Position numbers and translations under genes: made by a program
Source of the DNA: Moorena sp. SIO3H5
GTDB lineage: Bacteria; Cyanobacteriota; Cyanobacteriia; Cyanobacteriales; Coleofasciculaceae
Length of the DNA: 55,758 nt
Assembly (NCBI RefSeq): GCF_010692395.1
Contig: NZ_JAAHHS010000001.1
Span: forward strand, 64,499 to 120,256
Direction of reading: 5' to 3'
Notes under the pieces: model-generated
The model's input: only the letters and a program-made list of their open reading frames with translations
What the model was told of the DNA's origin: nothing
Database searches by the model: none
Part shown: piece by piece, positions 27,706 through 35,939 of the stretch
How the letters are laid out: the number at the start of each line of letters is the position of its first letter
Position numbering within the stretch: position 1 is the first letter of the stretch

Positions 27706-28102
27706 AGCTAGCTTGGACTTTGGACAAAATCAAGGGTAGTAAACATCTGTGCTTAACATATCAAACCTCTAAAAAGCTTACAGAAACTGTGTATTATCAG
27801 AATCTTAACCTGAGGAGATGCTTGCCATAGGAATAACTTGGCAGAAGGGGTAAAAATATTTTTTGCCTCAAACCTCAAACTTATTGGTTAAAAAGTTATT
27901 GGTTAAGCAGAGCCTAAGGTAGCATCAAACCAAGCAAAATTATTGAATTAGAGCTTACGTGAATAGGGATTTTTCCAAAGTCTAATCAGGGAAATAGGTG
28001 ACATTATTGCTTAGTTATCCCCTGGACACAACCAGTTGTTGTCCAGGGGATAAACTTTTGTCTATTAAAAATTAATAAAAGCCATTAAATCGGTTATGTT
28101 GA
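27706..28102. other. Convergent spacer with strong hairpin
   Basis: No gene. Contains short TTATTGGTTAA repeats near 27885-27906 and the hairpin at 28015-28053. Confidence 0.6.
28015..28053. terminator. Bidirectional terminator-like hairpin
   Basis: TTATCCCCTGGACA and TGTCCAGGGGATAA pair perfectly (14 bp), with CAA/TTG pairing inside the loop. It lies between the convergent beta-helix and TetR genes; AACTTTTG follows on the plus strand. Confidence 0.75.
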
Positions 28103-28717
28103 TTAGGGATTACCAGAGCCAGGAATAGGATGGGTAGACAGTAACTCGTTAACGTAGCGCCGAATTACAATCTGCTGCTGGTCAGGGCTAAGGCGTTTGG
28201 CTTGAATCAGGGAGTCTAGGCTAACTCCATTCACTAGAGCTAACAGGGCGTTGGCTTCTAACTCTGGCTTTATGTTAGCTCGAATCAGTTTAGCTGACTG
28301 TAGAGCTTTCAACTCCTGAATAATCACTTCACGGAGCTGAGCAGCACTCTGTTGATGCTCAGCCATCAGGGATTCTCGTCCAATGGCATATCCCAAAAAG
28401 GCCACCCAGACCTTGAGAATATCTTGCCGTTCAGTGTCTAGTGGCAAAAACGCAGATAGCATTTTTACTAGTCGATCCACTCCCCTAGCGTGCTCTGTTG
28501 CAGCCTGCATCGTTTTTTGCAGACGCTGAGTTACTTGATTAAGGGCAAACAGAATAAGCTCCTGCTTATCCCGAAAGTGGTGAGTAACAACTCCAGTGGT
28601 GCAACCCAGCTCTTGGGCGATCGCGCGCATACTGGTGCGATCTAACCCCTCTCGGACAATAACTCGCCAGGCGGCTTCAGAAACTTCAAGGCGGCGATCC
28701 TGTTGGGACATGAGCAT
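28103..28717 (-). CDS. TetR/AcrR-family regulator
   Basis: 204 residues. The N-terminal helix-turn-helix reads RTSMRAIAQELGCTTGVVTHHFRDKQELI (residues ~28-56), followed by a ligand domain of the BetI-like type with a C-terminal dimer helix. It is divergent from a membrane protein gene, and a two-site palindromic operator (28899-28937) lies between them, so it most likely represses that neighbour and perhaps itself in response to a small molecule. Start ATG 28717 or 28711. Confidence 0.92.
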   Translation of the reverse strand: MLMSQQDRRLEVSEAAWRVIVREGLDRTSMRAIAQELGCTTGVVTHHFRDKQELILFALNQVTQRLQKTMQAATEHARGVDRLVKMLSAFLPLDTERQDILKVWVAFLGYAIGRESLMAEHQQSAAQLREVIIQELKALQSAKLIRANIKPELEANALLALVNGVSLDSLIQAKRLSPDQQQIVIRRYVNELLSTHPIPGSGNP

Positions 28718-28886
28718 TAAAGGGAACTATAGCAGAAGTCAGAAGTCAGAAGTCAGAAGTCAGAAGTAAAACTATTGCGCTTACTTAGGTTTGAGACTTT
28801 TGTCATGTCCTAACTGCCCTGGCGACTGCTATAAGCCAGATATACACCAGATATAAAGTGGGACACAAACAAAGTTTTAATGCCTA

Positions 28887-28937
28887 TTGACAGCTTATCA
28901 TAACAGTTGTTATATTAAATGCATAACAACTGTTATG
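28887..28937 (+). promoter_or_regulatory. Promoter with overlapping TetR operator
   Basis: TTGACA (28887-28892) and TATATT (28911-28916) are 18 bp apart. Two mutually inverted, self-palindromic sites, ATAACAGTTGTTAT (28900-28913) and ATAACAACTGTTAT (28923-28936), flank the -10 and the likely transcription start. Occupancy by the TetR protein would block transcription of the membrane protein gene. Confidence 0.82.
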
Positions 28938-28948
28938 AGGTTAGGCTA

Positions 28949-29545
28949 ATGCACTCTGACTTGACTTGTCCCTCTCCTCGCTCTGGTCTCAAAGGTTTGC
29001 TTGATCGCTTCACCGGACCAGGGGCAACCCAAGCTGAGTTACTCATACAATTTGTACCGTCGCTGGTGGCTTTGGTAGCAGCGCCAACCTACGCCGTGAC
29101 TCTCCCTATACAGTGGAACCCGTTGCAATTAGGACTGATCGCTGTTCTTGCCCTGGATTTAGTGGGGGGTGTCCTCACCAATGCCACTTCCACCGCTAAG
29201 GGTTGGTATCACCGACCGCAACAGGGTTGGCAGCAGCATTTAGGATTTGTGTCTGTTCATGTGATCCATGTCTTGTTAGTGGCGCTGCTCTTTCGTGGGG
29301 GAGATTGGGGATTCTTTATCGGTGTGTCCAGCTACCTGTTGGGGGCATCAGTCTTGATTTTGCGGTCTCCCCTCTATCTTCAACGTCCAGTGGCTCTAGG
29401 TCTTTATGGCTTAGCACTGTTGGGCGATCGCTATGTATTTCCCCCAATACCTGGTTTGGAATGGTTTCTGCCTTTGTTTTTTCTAAAAATATTGGTCAGT
29501 CATTTGCTAAAGGAAACCCCTTATCGCCCTAACGAAACCCGATAA
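28949..29545 (+). CDS. Integral membrane protein under TetR control
   Basis: 198 residues from ATG 28949, chosen because an earlier ATG (28919) lies inside the operator and before the likely transcription start; GAGG sits about 8 bases upstream of 28949. After a polar N-terminus it has about six hydrophobic segments (e.g. LLIQFVPSLVALVAAPTYAV, LGLIAVLALDLVGGVLTNA, FVSVHVIHVLLVALLF). A conserved NATSTAKGWYHRP loop follows span 2. I do not recognise the family. TetR-controlled small membrane proteins are often involved in efflux or membrane stress, but nothing here proves that. Confidence 0.8.
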   Translation: MHSDLTCPSPRSGLKGLLDRFTGPGATQAELLIQFVPSLVALVAAPTYAVTLPIQWNPLQLGLIAVLALDLVGGVLTNATSTAKGWYHRPQQGWQQHLGFVSVHVIHVLLVALLFRGGDWGFFIGVSSYLLGASVLILRSPLYLQRPVALGLYGLALLGDRYVFPPIPGLEWFLPLFFLKILVSHLLKETPYRPNETR

Positions 29546-29606
29546 GATTTGCTGCCACTGATTTGTGGTGTTTGACAGAAATAATTCTAGTTGTGAGGTA
29601 ATTACA

Positions 29607-30125
29607 ATGACAATAACTATTAGACATCTGGTATCTGCACTCTTAGTTTTATCGTTTGGATTGTTGGGGTCTCTAATTCCTGGTGGTTCAATTGAAACAA
29701 GGAGTTTCTCTCATATTGATCCCTTGATATTGGGGGCATTTAATACCTTCTTAACTTCCCTAGAGATAGTCAGCCTTTTAATTATTTACTTTATCTTTAA
29801 AGATTTGAAGTGGGCGTTCATTGTGTCTGGATTATGTGCTATTTCCTATTTTATGGTATACGCCCTAGATTTAGGAACACTATTTCCCGTCTCGCCAGAT
29901 CCCATGCCTCAGGCGCTATTTGTAATTGAAGTATTGGGAATGATTGTTTCTCTTCCTTTACTATTTCTTTCTGTTCGCGGAGCTATGAATAGTAACAAGA
30001 GTAGTAACGATCAAGTAATGGTAAACAAACCCTATTCAAAGACGTTTGTATATTTCGCTTTCTTTTTGGTTGTTGTTGGTGTTGGCATTATCACCTTTGC
30101 TACCAAATCCGCTATGGGTAGCTAA
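29607..30125 (+). CDS. Membrane protein, four to five spans
   Basis: 172 residues from ATG 29607, which has GAGG 8 bases upstream; a GTG at 29565 is unlikely. Hydrophobic segments include LVSALLVLSFGLLGSLI, SLEIVSLLIIYFIF, WAFIVSGLCAISYFMVYAL, IEVLGMIVSLPLLFLSV and FVYFAFFLVVVGVGIITF. No family recognised. It lies 61 bp after the TetR-controlled gene on the same strand, so it may share that promoter. Confidence 0.75.
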   Translation: MTITIRHLVSALLVLSFGLLGSLIPGGSIETRSFSHIDPLILGAFNTFLTSLEIVSLLIIYFIFKDLKWAFIVSGLCAISYFMVYALDLGTLFPVSPDPMPQALFVIEVLGMIVSLPLLFLSVRGAMNSNKSSNDQVMVNKPYSKTFVYFAFFLVVVGVGIITFATKSAMGS

Positions 30126-30176
30126 CAGTGCTTAAGAAGGGGACGTAACCCATAGCGCATAAGCAGCTCAAGTAGT

Positions 30177-30428
30177 ATGTAAGCATTCAGCAGTCAGCAG
30201 TCAGCCGTCAGCCTTTAGCTCACGCTGCACGAACAGCTTTGTAGCACAGGCTTTGGCCTTGGCCTTTGGCCACGCTACGCGAATGGCCACGCTGTGCGAA
30301 CGACGCTGTGACATAACTCAGCATTATTCGAATGCTGACCTGTTTTATTCAAAAGCTGTTCGCGTAGCGTGCGTGTAGCGCTTAAGCTGATAGCTGATAG
30401 CTGATAGCTGATACCTGAATGCTTACAT
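30177..30428. mobile_element. MITE-like element with 14-bp terminal inverted repeats
   Basis: ATGTAAGCATTCAG (30177-30190) and CTGAATGCTTACAT (30415-30428) are perfect inverted copies. Inside lie CAGTCAG/CAGCCGTCAG and GATAGCT microrepeats and GCGTAGCGTGC-type words; no coding frame. The outer bases (AGTAGT and TACTAAG) may be part of a short target duplication. The right end abuts the pntC-like stop codon. Confidence 0.7.
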
Positions 30429-30430
30429 TA

Positions 30431-31171
30431 CTAAGCATCTTTCTGGAGAATTGCTGGATAGATTTGCTCTGTTGCTCTGGCAAACTGGTATCGGTCATCA
30501 ATTTCTCCCCATAGTAGATCCCTAATCACCGTATAGTATACTGGATAGGATGTTGCTGCTGCTATCAGCCCATCAGTTTCATAATTCACCTTGAGGCTGG
30601 TTTTAAATCTTAGGCTGGCTTGCGCCAACATCCTTTGAAACAAAGGCTGGGATATTTTGGAAATACCGACCAATTCACCAGCAATTTGACTCCCCAGTTC
30701 AGCCTTATTTTTCGACATCGCAACGATTGTCTCACCTGAGGTTTCCACATACACTTCATCGCCAGCGTTTGTTTGACCAGATAGTAAGACTACATTGTCT
30801 TTAGGAAAGTTCAAGACTGCTGTCAAAGCACGCTGTTCGTAAATCAGATCTGATTCCAACAACAGAAAATCACCCTCAATCAGTTCACGGGCACAATAGA
30901 GGGAATACATGGTACCTGATTCGGCATAGTGTGGATTATGAACCGTCAATATCTGATCATTAAAACGTTGCTGCAGACGCTCATAAAAGTCAGATAAATG
31001 ACCAGTGACAATGATGATGCGCTGCATACCGCAGGCAGTCAGGCGCTCTATCGATTCCTCAATAATGGGTTGCTCTCCCAACTGGAGAAAACCTTTAGGA
31101 GCCGATTGCCCTAATTCCTGGAGTCTAGTGCCCATGCCAGCAGCTAGAATAACAGCTGTTTCTACTTTCAT
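30431..31171 (-). CDS. PntC-like phosphonate/phosphocholine cytidylyltransferase
   Basis: 246 residues of the NTP-transferase fold: VILAAGMGTRL and PKGFL bind the nucleotide, and LLLESDLIY holds the metal Asp. The following GDEVYVETSGETI..MSKNK and ELVGISKIS blocks resemble LicC/PntC enzymes that join CMP to phosphocholine or 2-aminoethylphosphonate. With pepM, ppd and phnW in the same cluster, CMP-AEP is the most likely product. It is the last gene of the cluster on the minus strand, after a truncated methyltransferase. The exact substrate is inferred from context. Confidence 0.8.
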   Translation of the reverse strand: MKVETAVILAAGMGTRLQELGQSAPKGFLQLGEQPIIEESIERLTACGMQRIIIVTGHLSDFYERLQQRFNDQILTVHNPHYAESGTMYSLYCARELIEGDFLLLESDLIYEQRALTAVLNFPKDNVVLLSGQTNAGDEVYVETSGETIVAMSKNKAELGSQIAGELVGISKISQPLFQRMLAQASLRFKTSLKVNYETDGLIAAATSYPVYYTVIRDLLWGEIDDRYQFARATEQIYPAILQKDA

Positions 31172-31184
31172 TAGTGTTTATGAA

Positions 31185-31646
31185 TCAATAGATTGAAACG
31201 GTATTTGCTATTTTCGTAGCCGACCCTGACACCACAACATCGAAGTGAGACTCCCTGGGCAGATCAATGGCCTCTCCTACGCTGATTATGGCTTCGGGCA
31301 TGGCAGCTAGGGCAATTTTAACCAAGTTTGCTGAGTAATCAATCCCTGTGACGGGGTTTCCTTGTTGGTAAAACGGATAAAGAAAGGTACCCGCGCCGCA
31401 CCCGACTTCCAACCATGAATCCTTTGGGGTGATGTTGAGCTCGTCCGCGATATGCTGCACATAGGTCATAGAGGCTGATTCCTGGACGCCTGAGAATTGG
31501 GTATCATAGCCATTTGCAACCAGTAACGACAGCAACTTTGGCTGTTCTATCCCATCGACCTGTCTGCGATTCCAGATTTTGTACCAGTTGTTCTGCAATA
31601 TTTTACGCCTTGAAATATCTCTTAAAACCATATCTATGGTATACAA
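31185..31646 (-). pseudogene. 3'-truncated SAM methyltransferase
   Basis: 153 residues. The N-terminal part is normal: motif I WLEVGCGAGTFLYPF and TGIDYSANLVKIA, ending SHFDVVVSGS, where methyltransferases of this class continue for another ~90 residues. Here the frame diverges (ATKIANTVSIY) and stops 14 bp before the pntC-like gene. The missing half includes most substrate-binding elements. A deletion joining it to the next gene is likely. TTG/ATG choices at the 5' end (31646 or 31631) do not affect this. Confidence 0.7.
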
Positions 31647-31717
31647 AAATACATTAATTTAGTATTCTGAGTACATAGAACATCATCTATGGTACCGAGA
31701 ATGGTAAAAGCAAAGCC

Positions 31718-32557
31718 ATGATTAAGGAGTACGAAAACTATCAGGATACATCCAAAAACTACGACACGACTCGTATCCCAATCGGGGTTGAGATTTTATT
31801 GGGTTGCTTTGCGACTACCCCTCGTCCTTTGCCAGAGCAGGTGATCTTGGATGGTGGGTGTGGTACTGGAAACTATATCCAAGCCTTGAAGAGCAAAGTC
31901 AATAGCCTGTGGGGTCTAGAATTCAATGGGGGAATGTTGGCGCAAGCAACAGAAAAGTTCCGCAATGACCCCAATATTCACTTAGATCAAGGCAGTCTTC
32001 TCGATCTTCCCTATGAGAATGAAACCTTTGATGGGATAATGTGTAACCAGGTTCTCCATCACTTGGGTTCGGAGGACGCAGCTCAGGAAAATTTTCCTGA
32101 ACTGAACCAGGTGTTTGAGCAAGCGTATCGAGTGCTGCGTCCCCAAGGCGTGTTTGTGTGTAATACCAGCAGTCATCCACAGGTTTATGATGGATTTTGG
32201 TGGGCTGATCTGATTCGAGACGCGGTATCGAGAATGACTAAACGCATGCCACCAATAGCATGCATTACTGAGAAATTGGATCAAGCTGGCTTTTGCTTTG
32301 GGGGCATTGTTGTGCCAATTCATGCTGTGATGCAAGGTGACCATTACCTTGACCCAGAAGGCCCGCTCAAGCCAACCTATCGGAATGGTGATTCTACTTG
32401 GTCTTTGGCAAAGGAAGCGGAATTAGAACAAGTATTGGAGCGAGTGCGAAATATGAACAAGGATGGAAGCATCATTCACTATCTTGAGCAACGGGAAAGT
32501 TTGCGCCGAAAATTGGGGCAAACAACCTTTGTTTATGCCTACAAGAAACCGAGTTGA
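31718..32557 (+). CDS. SAM-dependent class I methyltransferase
   Basis: 279 residues. Motif I is VILDGGCGTGNYIQAL near residue 42, motif II region DLPYENETFDGIMCNQVLHHLG, and a C-terminal substrate domain includes THTHR-like aromatic-rich stretches and a Tyr-rich end (TTFVYAYKKPS). It is on the plus strand inside a minus-strand cluster, between two other methyltransferase genes, so it may be a later insertion or have its own control. Possible roles include N- or O-methylation of the phosphonate product; the substrate is not readable. Confidence 0.85.
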   Translation: MIKEYENYQDTSKNYDTTRIPIGVEILLGCFATTPRPLPEQVILDGGCGTGNYIQALKSKVNSLWGLEFNGGMLAQATEKFRNDPNIHLDQGSLLDLPYENETFDGIMCNQVLHHLGSEDAAQENFPELNQVFEQAYRVLRPQGVFVCNTSSHPQVYDGFWWADLIRDAVSRMTKRMPPIACITEKLDQAGFCFGGIVVPIHAVMQGDHYLDPEGPLKPTYRNGDSTWSLAKEAELEQVLERVRNMNKDGSIIHYLEQRESLRRKLGQTTFVYAYKKPS

Positions 32558-32661
32558 GAGCCTCCATCGTTTAATTTATAGAAGGACGTGAATTAACGAC
32601 CTTTTAGAATCTGCGGTGCTATGAGCTAAGGCGCAAGCTTCGGCAACAGCCCAGAGAAATA

Positions 32662-33309
32662 TCAAATGCACACCTGATAGGCACAATAAAGAACTTTGAT
32701 CTTCTCTGCATAATCCTGATTATTCGGAAGATAGGGTTGTGGTGGCGAAAGATAGGCTGGTTTTAAAATGCCTTCTGACTCCATCTGTTGCAAGGTAACG
32801 TCGAATTGTTTTTGATAGTGGATATCCTCTCGGTTTGTAAACACCAGATATCCTCCCGGTTTTACTACTCGGCAAAACTTATACAACACATTTGACGTTT
32901 CCATATTAGTAAGCACAGCAGTGGAAATGATTCCATCAAATTCATGATCTTGAAATGGCAGTTCTTGCTGTATATCTGCTTTATATAGAGCAGTATAAAG
33001 ATTTTTATCCCTAGCAATGTCCAAAGAGTTTTGGGAAATGTCAACTCCAATTATGGTTTGATAACCTTGTTCTCGAAGAGCTTGTCCAGCAAGTCCGGTT
33101 CCACATCCGAGATCCAAAATTTTGCCATCGGTAGCAACAAACTTTGCCATCAGTTCAGCAGCAACCTGATGACAAGCATACTGCCAATTCAAGACTTGAT
33201 CCTCATACACTTGAGCTAAAGTATCATATTCTTTTTCAACGTCGGCGATCTCAGTGTTCCATCTGTTTGACCAGTTAGATAAGAATTGGGCTTGTTGATT
33301 ATTAGTCAT
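32662..33309 (-). CDS. SAM-dependent methyltransferase in the phosphonate cluster
   Basis: 215 residues. Motif I ILDLGCGTGLAGQAL near residue 60, GVDISQNSLDIA, ELPFQDHEFDGIIS and RVVKPGGYLVFTNRED are standard class I features. It lies about 100 bp after the CDP-alcohol phosphotransferase gene on the same strand. N-methylation of aminoethylphosphonate is known in nature, so this is a candidate for that step, but an unrelated substrate is equally possible. Confidence 0.83.
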   Translation of the reverse strand: MTNNQQAQFLSNWSNRWNTEIADVEKEYDTLAQVYEDQVLNWQYACHQVAAELMAKFVATDGKILDLGCGTGLAGQALREQGYQTIIGVDISQNSLDIARDKNLYTALYKADIQQELPFQDHEFDGIISTAVLTNMETSNVLYKFCRVVKPGGYLVFTNREDIHYQKQFDVTLQQMESEGILKPAYLSPPQPYLPNNQDYAEKIKVLYCAYQVCI

Positions 33310-33409
33310 TAATTATTCTCTTTACTTAGAACTATACTTACTTATTGAACCTTGACAATATAGCATATTTATCAAGGTTTTATACAGACTTTAAAATTAT
33401 TTACAGTGA

Positions 33410-34117
33410 TTAGTTGGATTCAAATGATTTCATGATGTAATCTCTGGCATCCCATAAATATTTAATACCCGAAACCCAGATCAATGATTGAGTTATAAGT
33501 ATGAATAACACAGTCAAATCAAAAAGACTCTCATTTACAGGTCTTAATGTAGTTAAGGTAACTACTGCAATAGTCGCAAAACACAATATTATAGAATTCC
33601 AACGATTTTCTAAAGGATCAGAATATCCAAAAATTCGACCTTCTAGTAGTATGTGTAACCCAATAACAATAAACAACCATTCACTTGAAAACCCATAAAT
33701 TTTATACCAATAAAGCCCTACCAAAGGATAACCAATATATACGGCTTTTAATTTAGCAATAACATTGGCTTCAATTACAATATTATTTAAATTTAATATC
33801 TGTCTTGCAAATGTTGCTAAAAAGTCTCTTGTCAGAGCTAGAAAAACAAACCATACAGGGAGAATTTCCATTTCAATACTAATGACATACAAGGCTAGGA
33901 AACCTATATAGTCTACAATCGGATCGAAATACTTACCGAAATCTGTTTTTAAGTCTTTTGTTCTAGCTAACCACCCATCAACAGCATCCAATAAAAATGC
34001 TATATAAAATAACACACCAATATACAGATAGTCTTGAGGGGGAACAAGATACCATGAAACAAAAGCTATAAAAATTAAAATCAATCTAAATAATGTAATG
34101 TGATTCGGTTTAATCAT
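33410..34117 (-). CDS. CDP-alcohol phosphotransferase
   Basis: 235 residues, about six membrane spans. The family signature D-x2-DG-x2-AR-x8-G-x3-D-x3-D is complete (DAVDGWLAR, then GKYFDPIVD near residue 45-70). These integral enzymes move a phospho- or phosphono-alcohol from a CDP/CMP donor to an acceptor alcohol. Beside a PntC-like cytidylyltransferase and AEP genes, the likely reaction is transfer of AEP from CMP-AEP to a diacylglycerol or related alcohol, giving a phosphonolipid. Its ATG overlaps the previous gene by 4 bp (coupled). Unusually AT-rich codons compared with genes on either side. Confidence 0.88.
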   Translation of the reverse strand: MIKPNHITLFRLILIFIAFVSWYLVPPQDYLYIGVLFYIAFLLDAVDGWLARTKDLKTDFGKYFDPIVDYIGFLALYVISIEMEILPVWFVFLALTRDFLATFARQILNLNNIVIEANVIAKLKAVYIGYPLVGLYWYKIYGFSSEWLFIVIGLHILLEGRIFGYSDPLENRWNSIILCFATIAVVTLTTLRPVNESLFDLTVLFILITQSLIWVSGIKYLWDARDYIMKSFESN

Positions 34118-35127
34118 GATAGCTCTAACTCCTTTATTATTTCTTTTATGATAATTTTCCAGTCAACGGTTGTGGAATCCACAAGATTCCACAACCCAAA
34201 TCTTTCAGGTCGTACTGAAGATAGTTTTTTCATTCTTTTATAAGTATTTAATTCTAGAATAGTATCAAATCCTTGTTTTAATTCTAAGCTTATTTCTAAT
34301 TTTCGACAATAATATAATAACCGCTCATATAAATCAGGTAATTTATAAATACATCTTATCTTCATAGCAACTAAAGCACCCATTAAAACTAATTGACCGT
34401 GTGATAGTTTACTATCTGCATATAACTTTTCAAATTCGTGTTCAGAACGGCTACACCAACTACTATCATTTTTCATTAATAAAGAAAATGAGTAAAGCTG
34501 TTTGATTATTTCGATTAATGAGTTTTCATTACGTTTCGTGTATTTGTTGATAAATCCTTCAATTTGATAAAAAGGTGTTTGATCAAATTCCTTGACTTTT
34601 TTATCAACTTTTAAGTCCTCCAACACATTTAATTTTGATAATAATTCACCCAGAGCACTAACCCAAAATTTATGTGGCATGTGCTTAGTTAATAAGGGCA
34701 AACAAGCATAAACAGACTGAGGTGCTTTTGATGGATAACTCTGATTATATGACGTTTCATCGGCCTTTAATGAACTAAAATTAGATGAAAAACCATCATT
34801 GGAAATAGAAGATAACAAAACAGTTAAAGAAATTTTATCCCGTTTAGCACAAACTTTTACAAAATCTATGAGACTTCCCCCCCCAAAAACTAAAAAACGT
34901 TGACCACTGGTAGGAAATTTTAATTTATCAATATTTGAATAAATTAAAGGAAATTTTGGTACAATGATCGGGAGCTTATTTTTATTAACATGCTCGTAAA
35001 TGGGAGCAAAACAATTCATTGAATAGACACTTGGACCTATAACACTACCGTCTATTTGTTCATTTATTATGATTTTTTCTATGCATTGATCTATCGAGTT
35101 TTTTGAAATATGTAATGTAGAATTCAT
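34114..35127 (-). CDS. Glycerol-1-phosphate dehydrogenase-like protein
   Basis: 337 residues of the iron-alcohol/glycerol dehydrogenase superfamily, closest in pattern to G1PDH (AraM/EgsA): GGGSLIDFVKVCAKRD (NAD site), SSISNDGFSSNFSSL, GELLSKLNVLEDLK, then SEHEF and LSHGQLVLMGAL with the two metal His. The usual metal Asp (GD) is Glu here. Possible roles are making glycerol-1-phosphate as an acceptor, or reducing phosphonoacetaldehyde to hydroxyethylphosphonate as other alcohol dehydrogenases do in phosphonate clusters. AT-rich; coupled to the CDP-alcohol gene; 15 bp after the HAD gene. Neither role is proven. Confidence 0.75.
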   Translation of the reverse strand: MNSTLHISKNSIDQCIEKIIINEQIDGSVIGPSVYSMNCFAPIYEHVNKNKLPIIVPKFPLIYSNIDKLKFPTSGQRFLVFGGGSLIDFVKVCAKRDKISLTVLLSSISNDGFSSNFSSLKADETSYNQSYPSKAPQSVYACLPLLTKHMPHKFWVSALGELLSKLNVLEDLKVDKKVKEFDQTPFYQIEGFINKYTKRNENSLIEIIKQLYSFSLLMKNDSSWCSRSEHEFEKLYADSKLSHGQLVLMGALVAMKIRCIYKLPDLYERLLYYCRKLEISLELKQGFDTILELNTYKRMKKLSSVRPERFGLWNLVDSTTVDWKIIIKEIIKELELS

Positions 35128-35142
35128 AAATTTAACTACTGT

Positions 35143-35808
35143 TCAAATACCCTGATATCTTTCAAATTCATTATTTCCTTTGCCATAACCCCAAGAGGCG
35201 AAATAACACTTAACTTTTGAAGATTTCTGCAAATTCTCTATCCTATCATCAACTAAAACAGCCTTATTATATTCTAGATGCTTATCTAAAAACTTTTCAA
35301 TAAAATTTACTTTACCGCCATATTTGACAGAATGACTATAATCAAATACTTTTCGATCGGGTATTTTAATATTGAAATGGTTTTTTAAAATTAAAACATC
35401 ATCCATATTTTTACGAGTTAGAATAAAATGATTTTTGGTATTTTCTTGATTTGTCAGTGTTTTGCCATAATCAGTAATACTATGTAAACCACACCACCAA
35501 TTTAAATGATTATTTTGATAAAATTTTCTAATTTTATTGAATTGTTTACTATAACTATCTATTTCTTGATTATCTACTTGTTTGCGTATTTTTTTAAAGT
35601 TATTTAAATCTTGAATTTCTAATGCTTTTAATAAACAATATTCATCTGCATCTGAATAAAGTAGATGGCAATTATCTTTGTATAGTTGTTTATGTTGACT
35701 ATCATGAGTTGCTTTGTCGATACCATAATAGGCAAGTATACCAATGTGATACCATTCTTCAAGAGAATCTACGATTACCCCATCAAAATCCAAAAAAATA
35801 GCTTCCAT
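35143..35808 (-). CDS. HAD-superfamily protein
   Basis: 221 residues. Motif I FLDFDGVIVDS opens the protein; motif II FILTRK, a Lys in SVKYGGKVNF and motif IV AVLVDDRIEN are present, so it should be an active phosphatase-like HAD. A helical cap (residues ~20-110) is rich in Lys, Asn and Asp. Codon use is very AT-rich. It forms a tight set with the G1PDH-like and CDP-alcohol genes, which suggests it hydrolyses a glycerol- or phosphonate-related phosphate ester. It lacks the Lys-cap features I know from phosphonoacetaldehyde hydrolase. Confidence 0.75.
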   Translation of the reverse strand: MEAIFLDFDGVIVDSLEEWYHIGILAYYGIDKATHDSQHKQLYKDNCHLLYSDADEYCLLKALEIQDLNNFKKIRKQVDNQEIDSYSKQFNKIRKFYQNNHLNWWCGLHSITDYGKTLTNQENTKNHFILTRKNMDDVLILKNHFNIKIPDRKVFDYSHSVKYGGKVNFIEKFLDKHLEYNKAVLVDDRIENLQKSSKVKCYFASWGYGKGNNEFERYQGI

Positions 35809-35939
35809 TTGTATCTTCCCAACAGATATAAGCTAAGCACTGAAAAATCGCTGAAACCCAGGTAGATCAAGAAAATAAGTAAAGCGAAGTAAAATTACTA
35901 CTATGTATGGGTTTGAGGCTGTTTTTAGCTAAAAAATGT

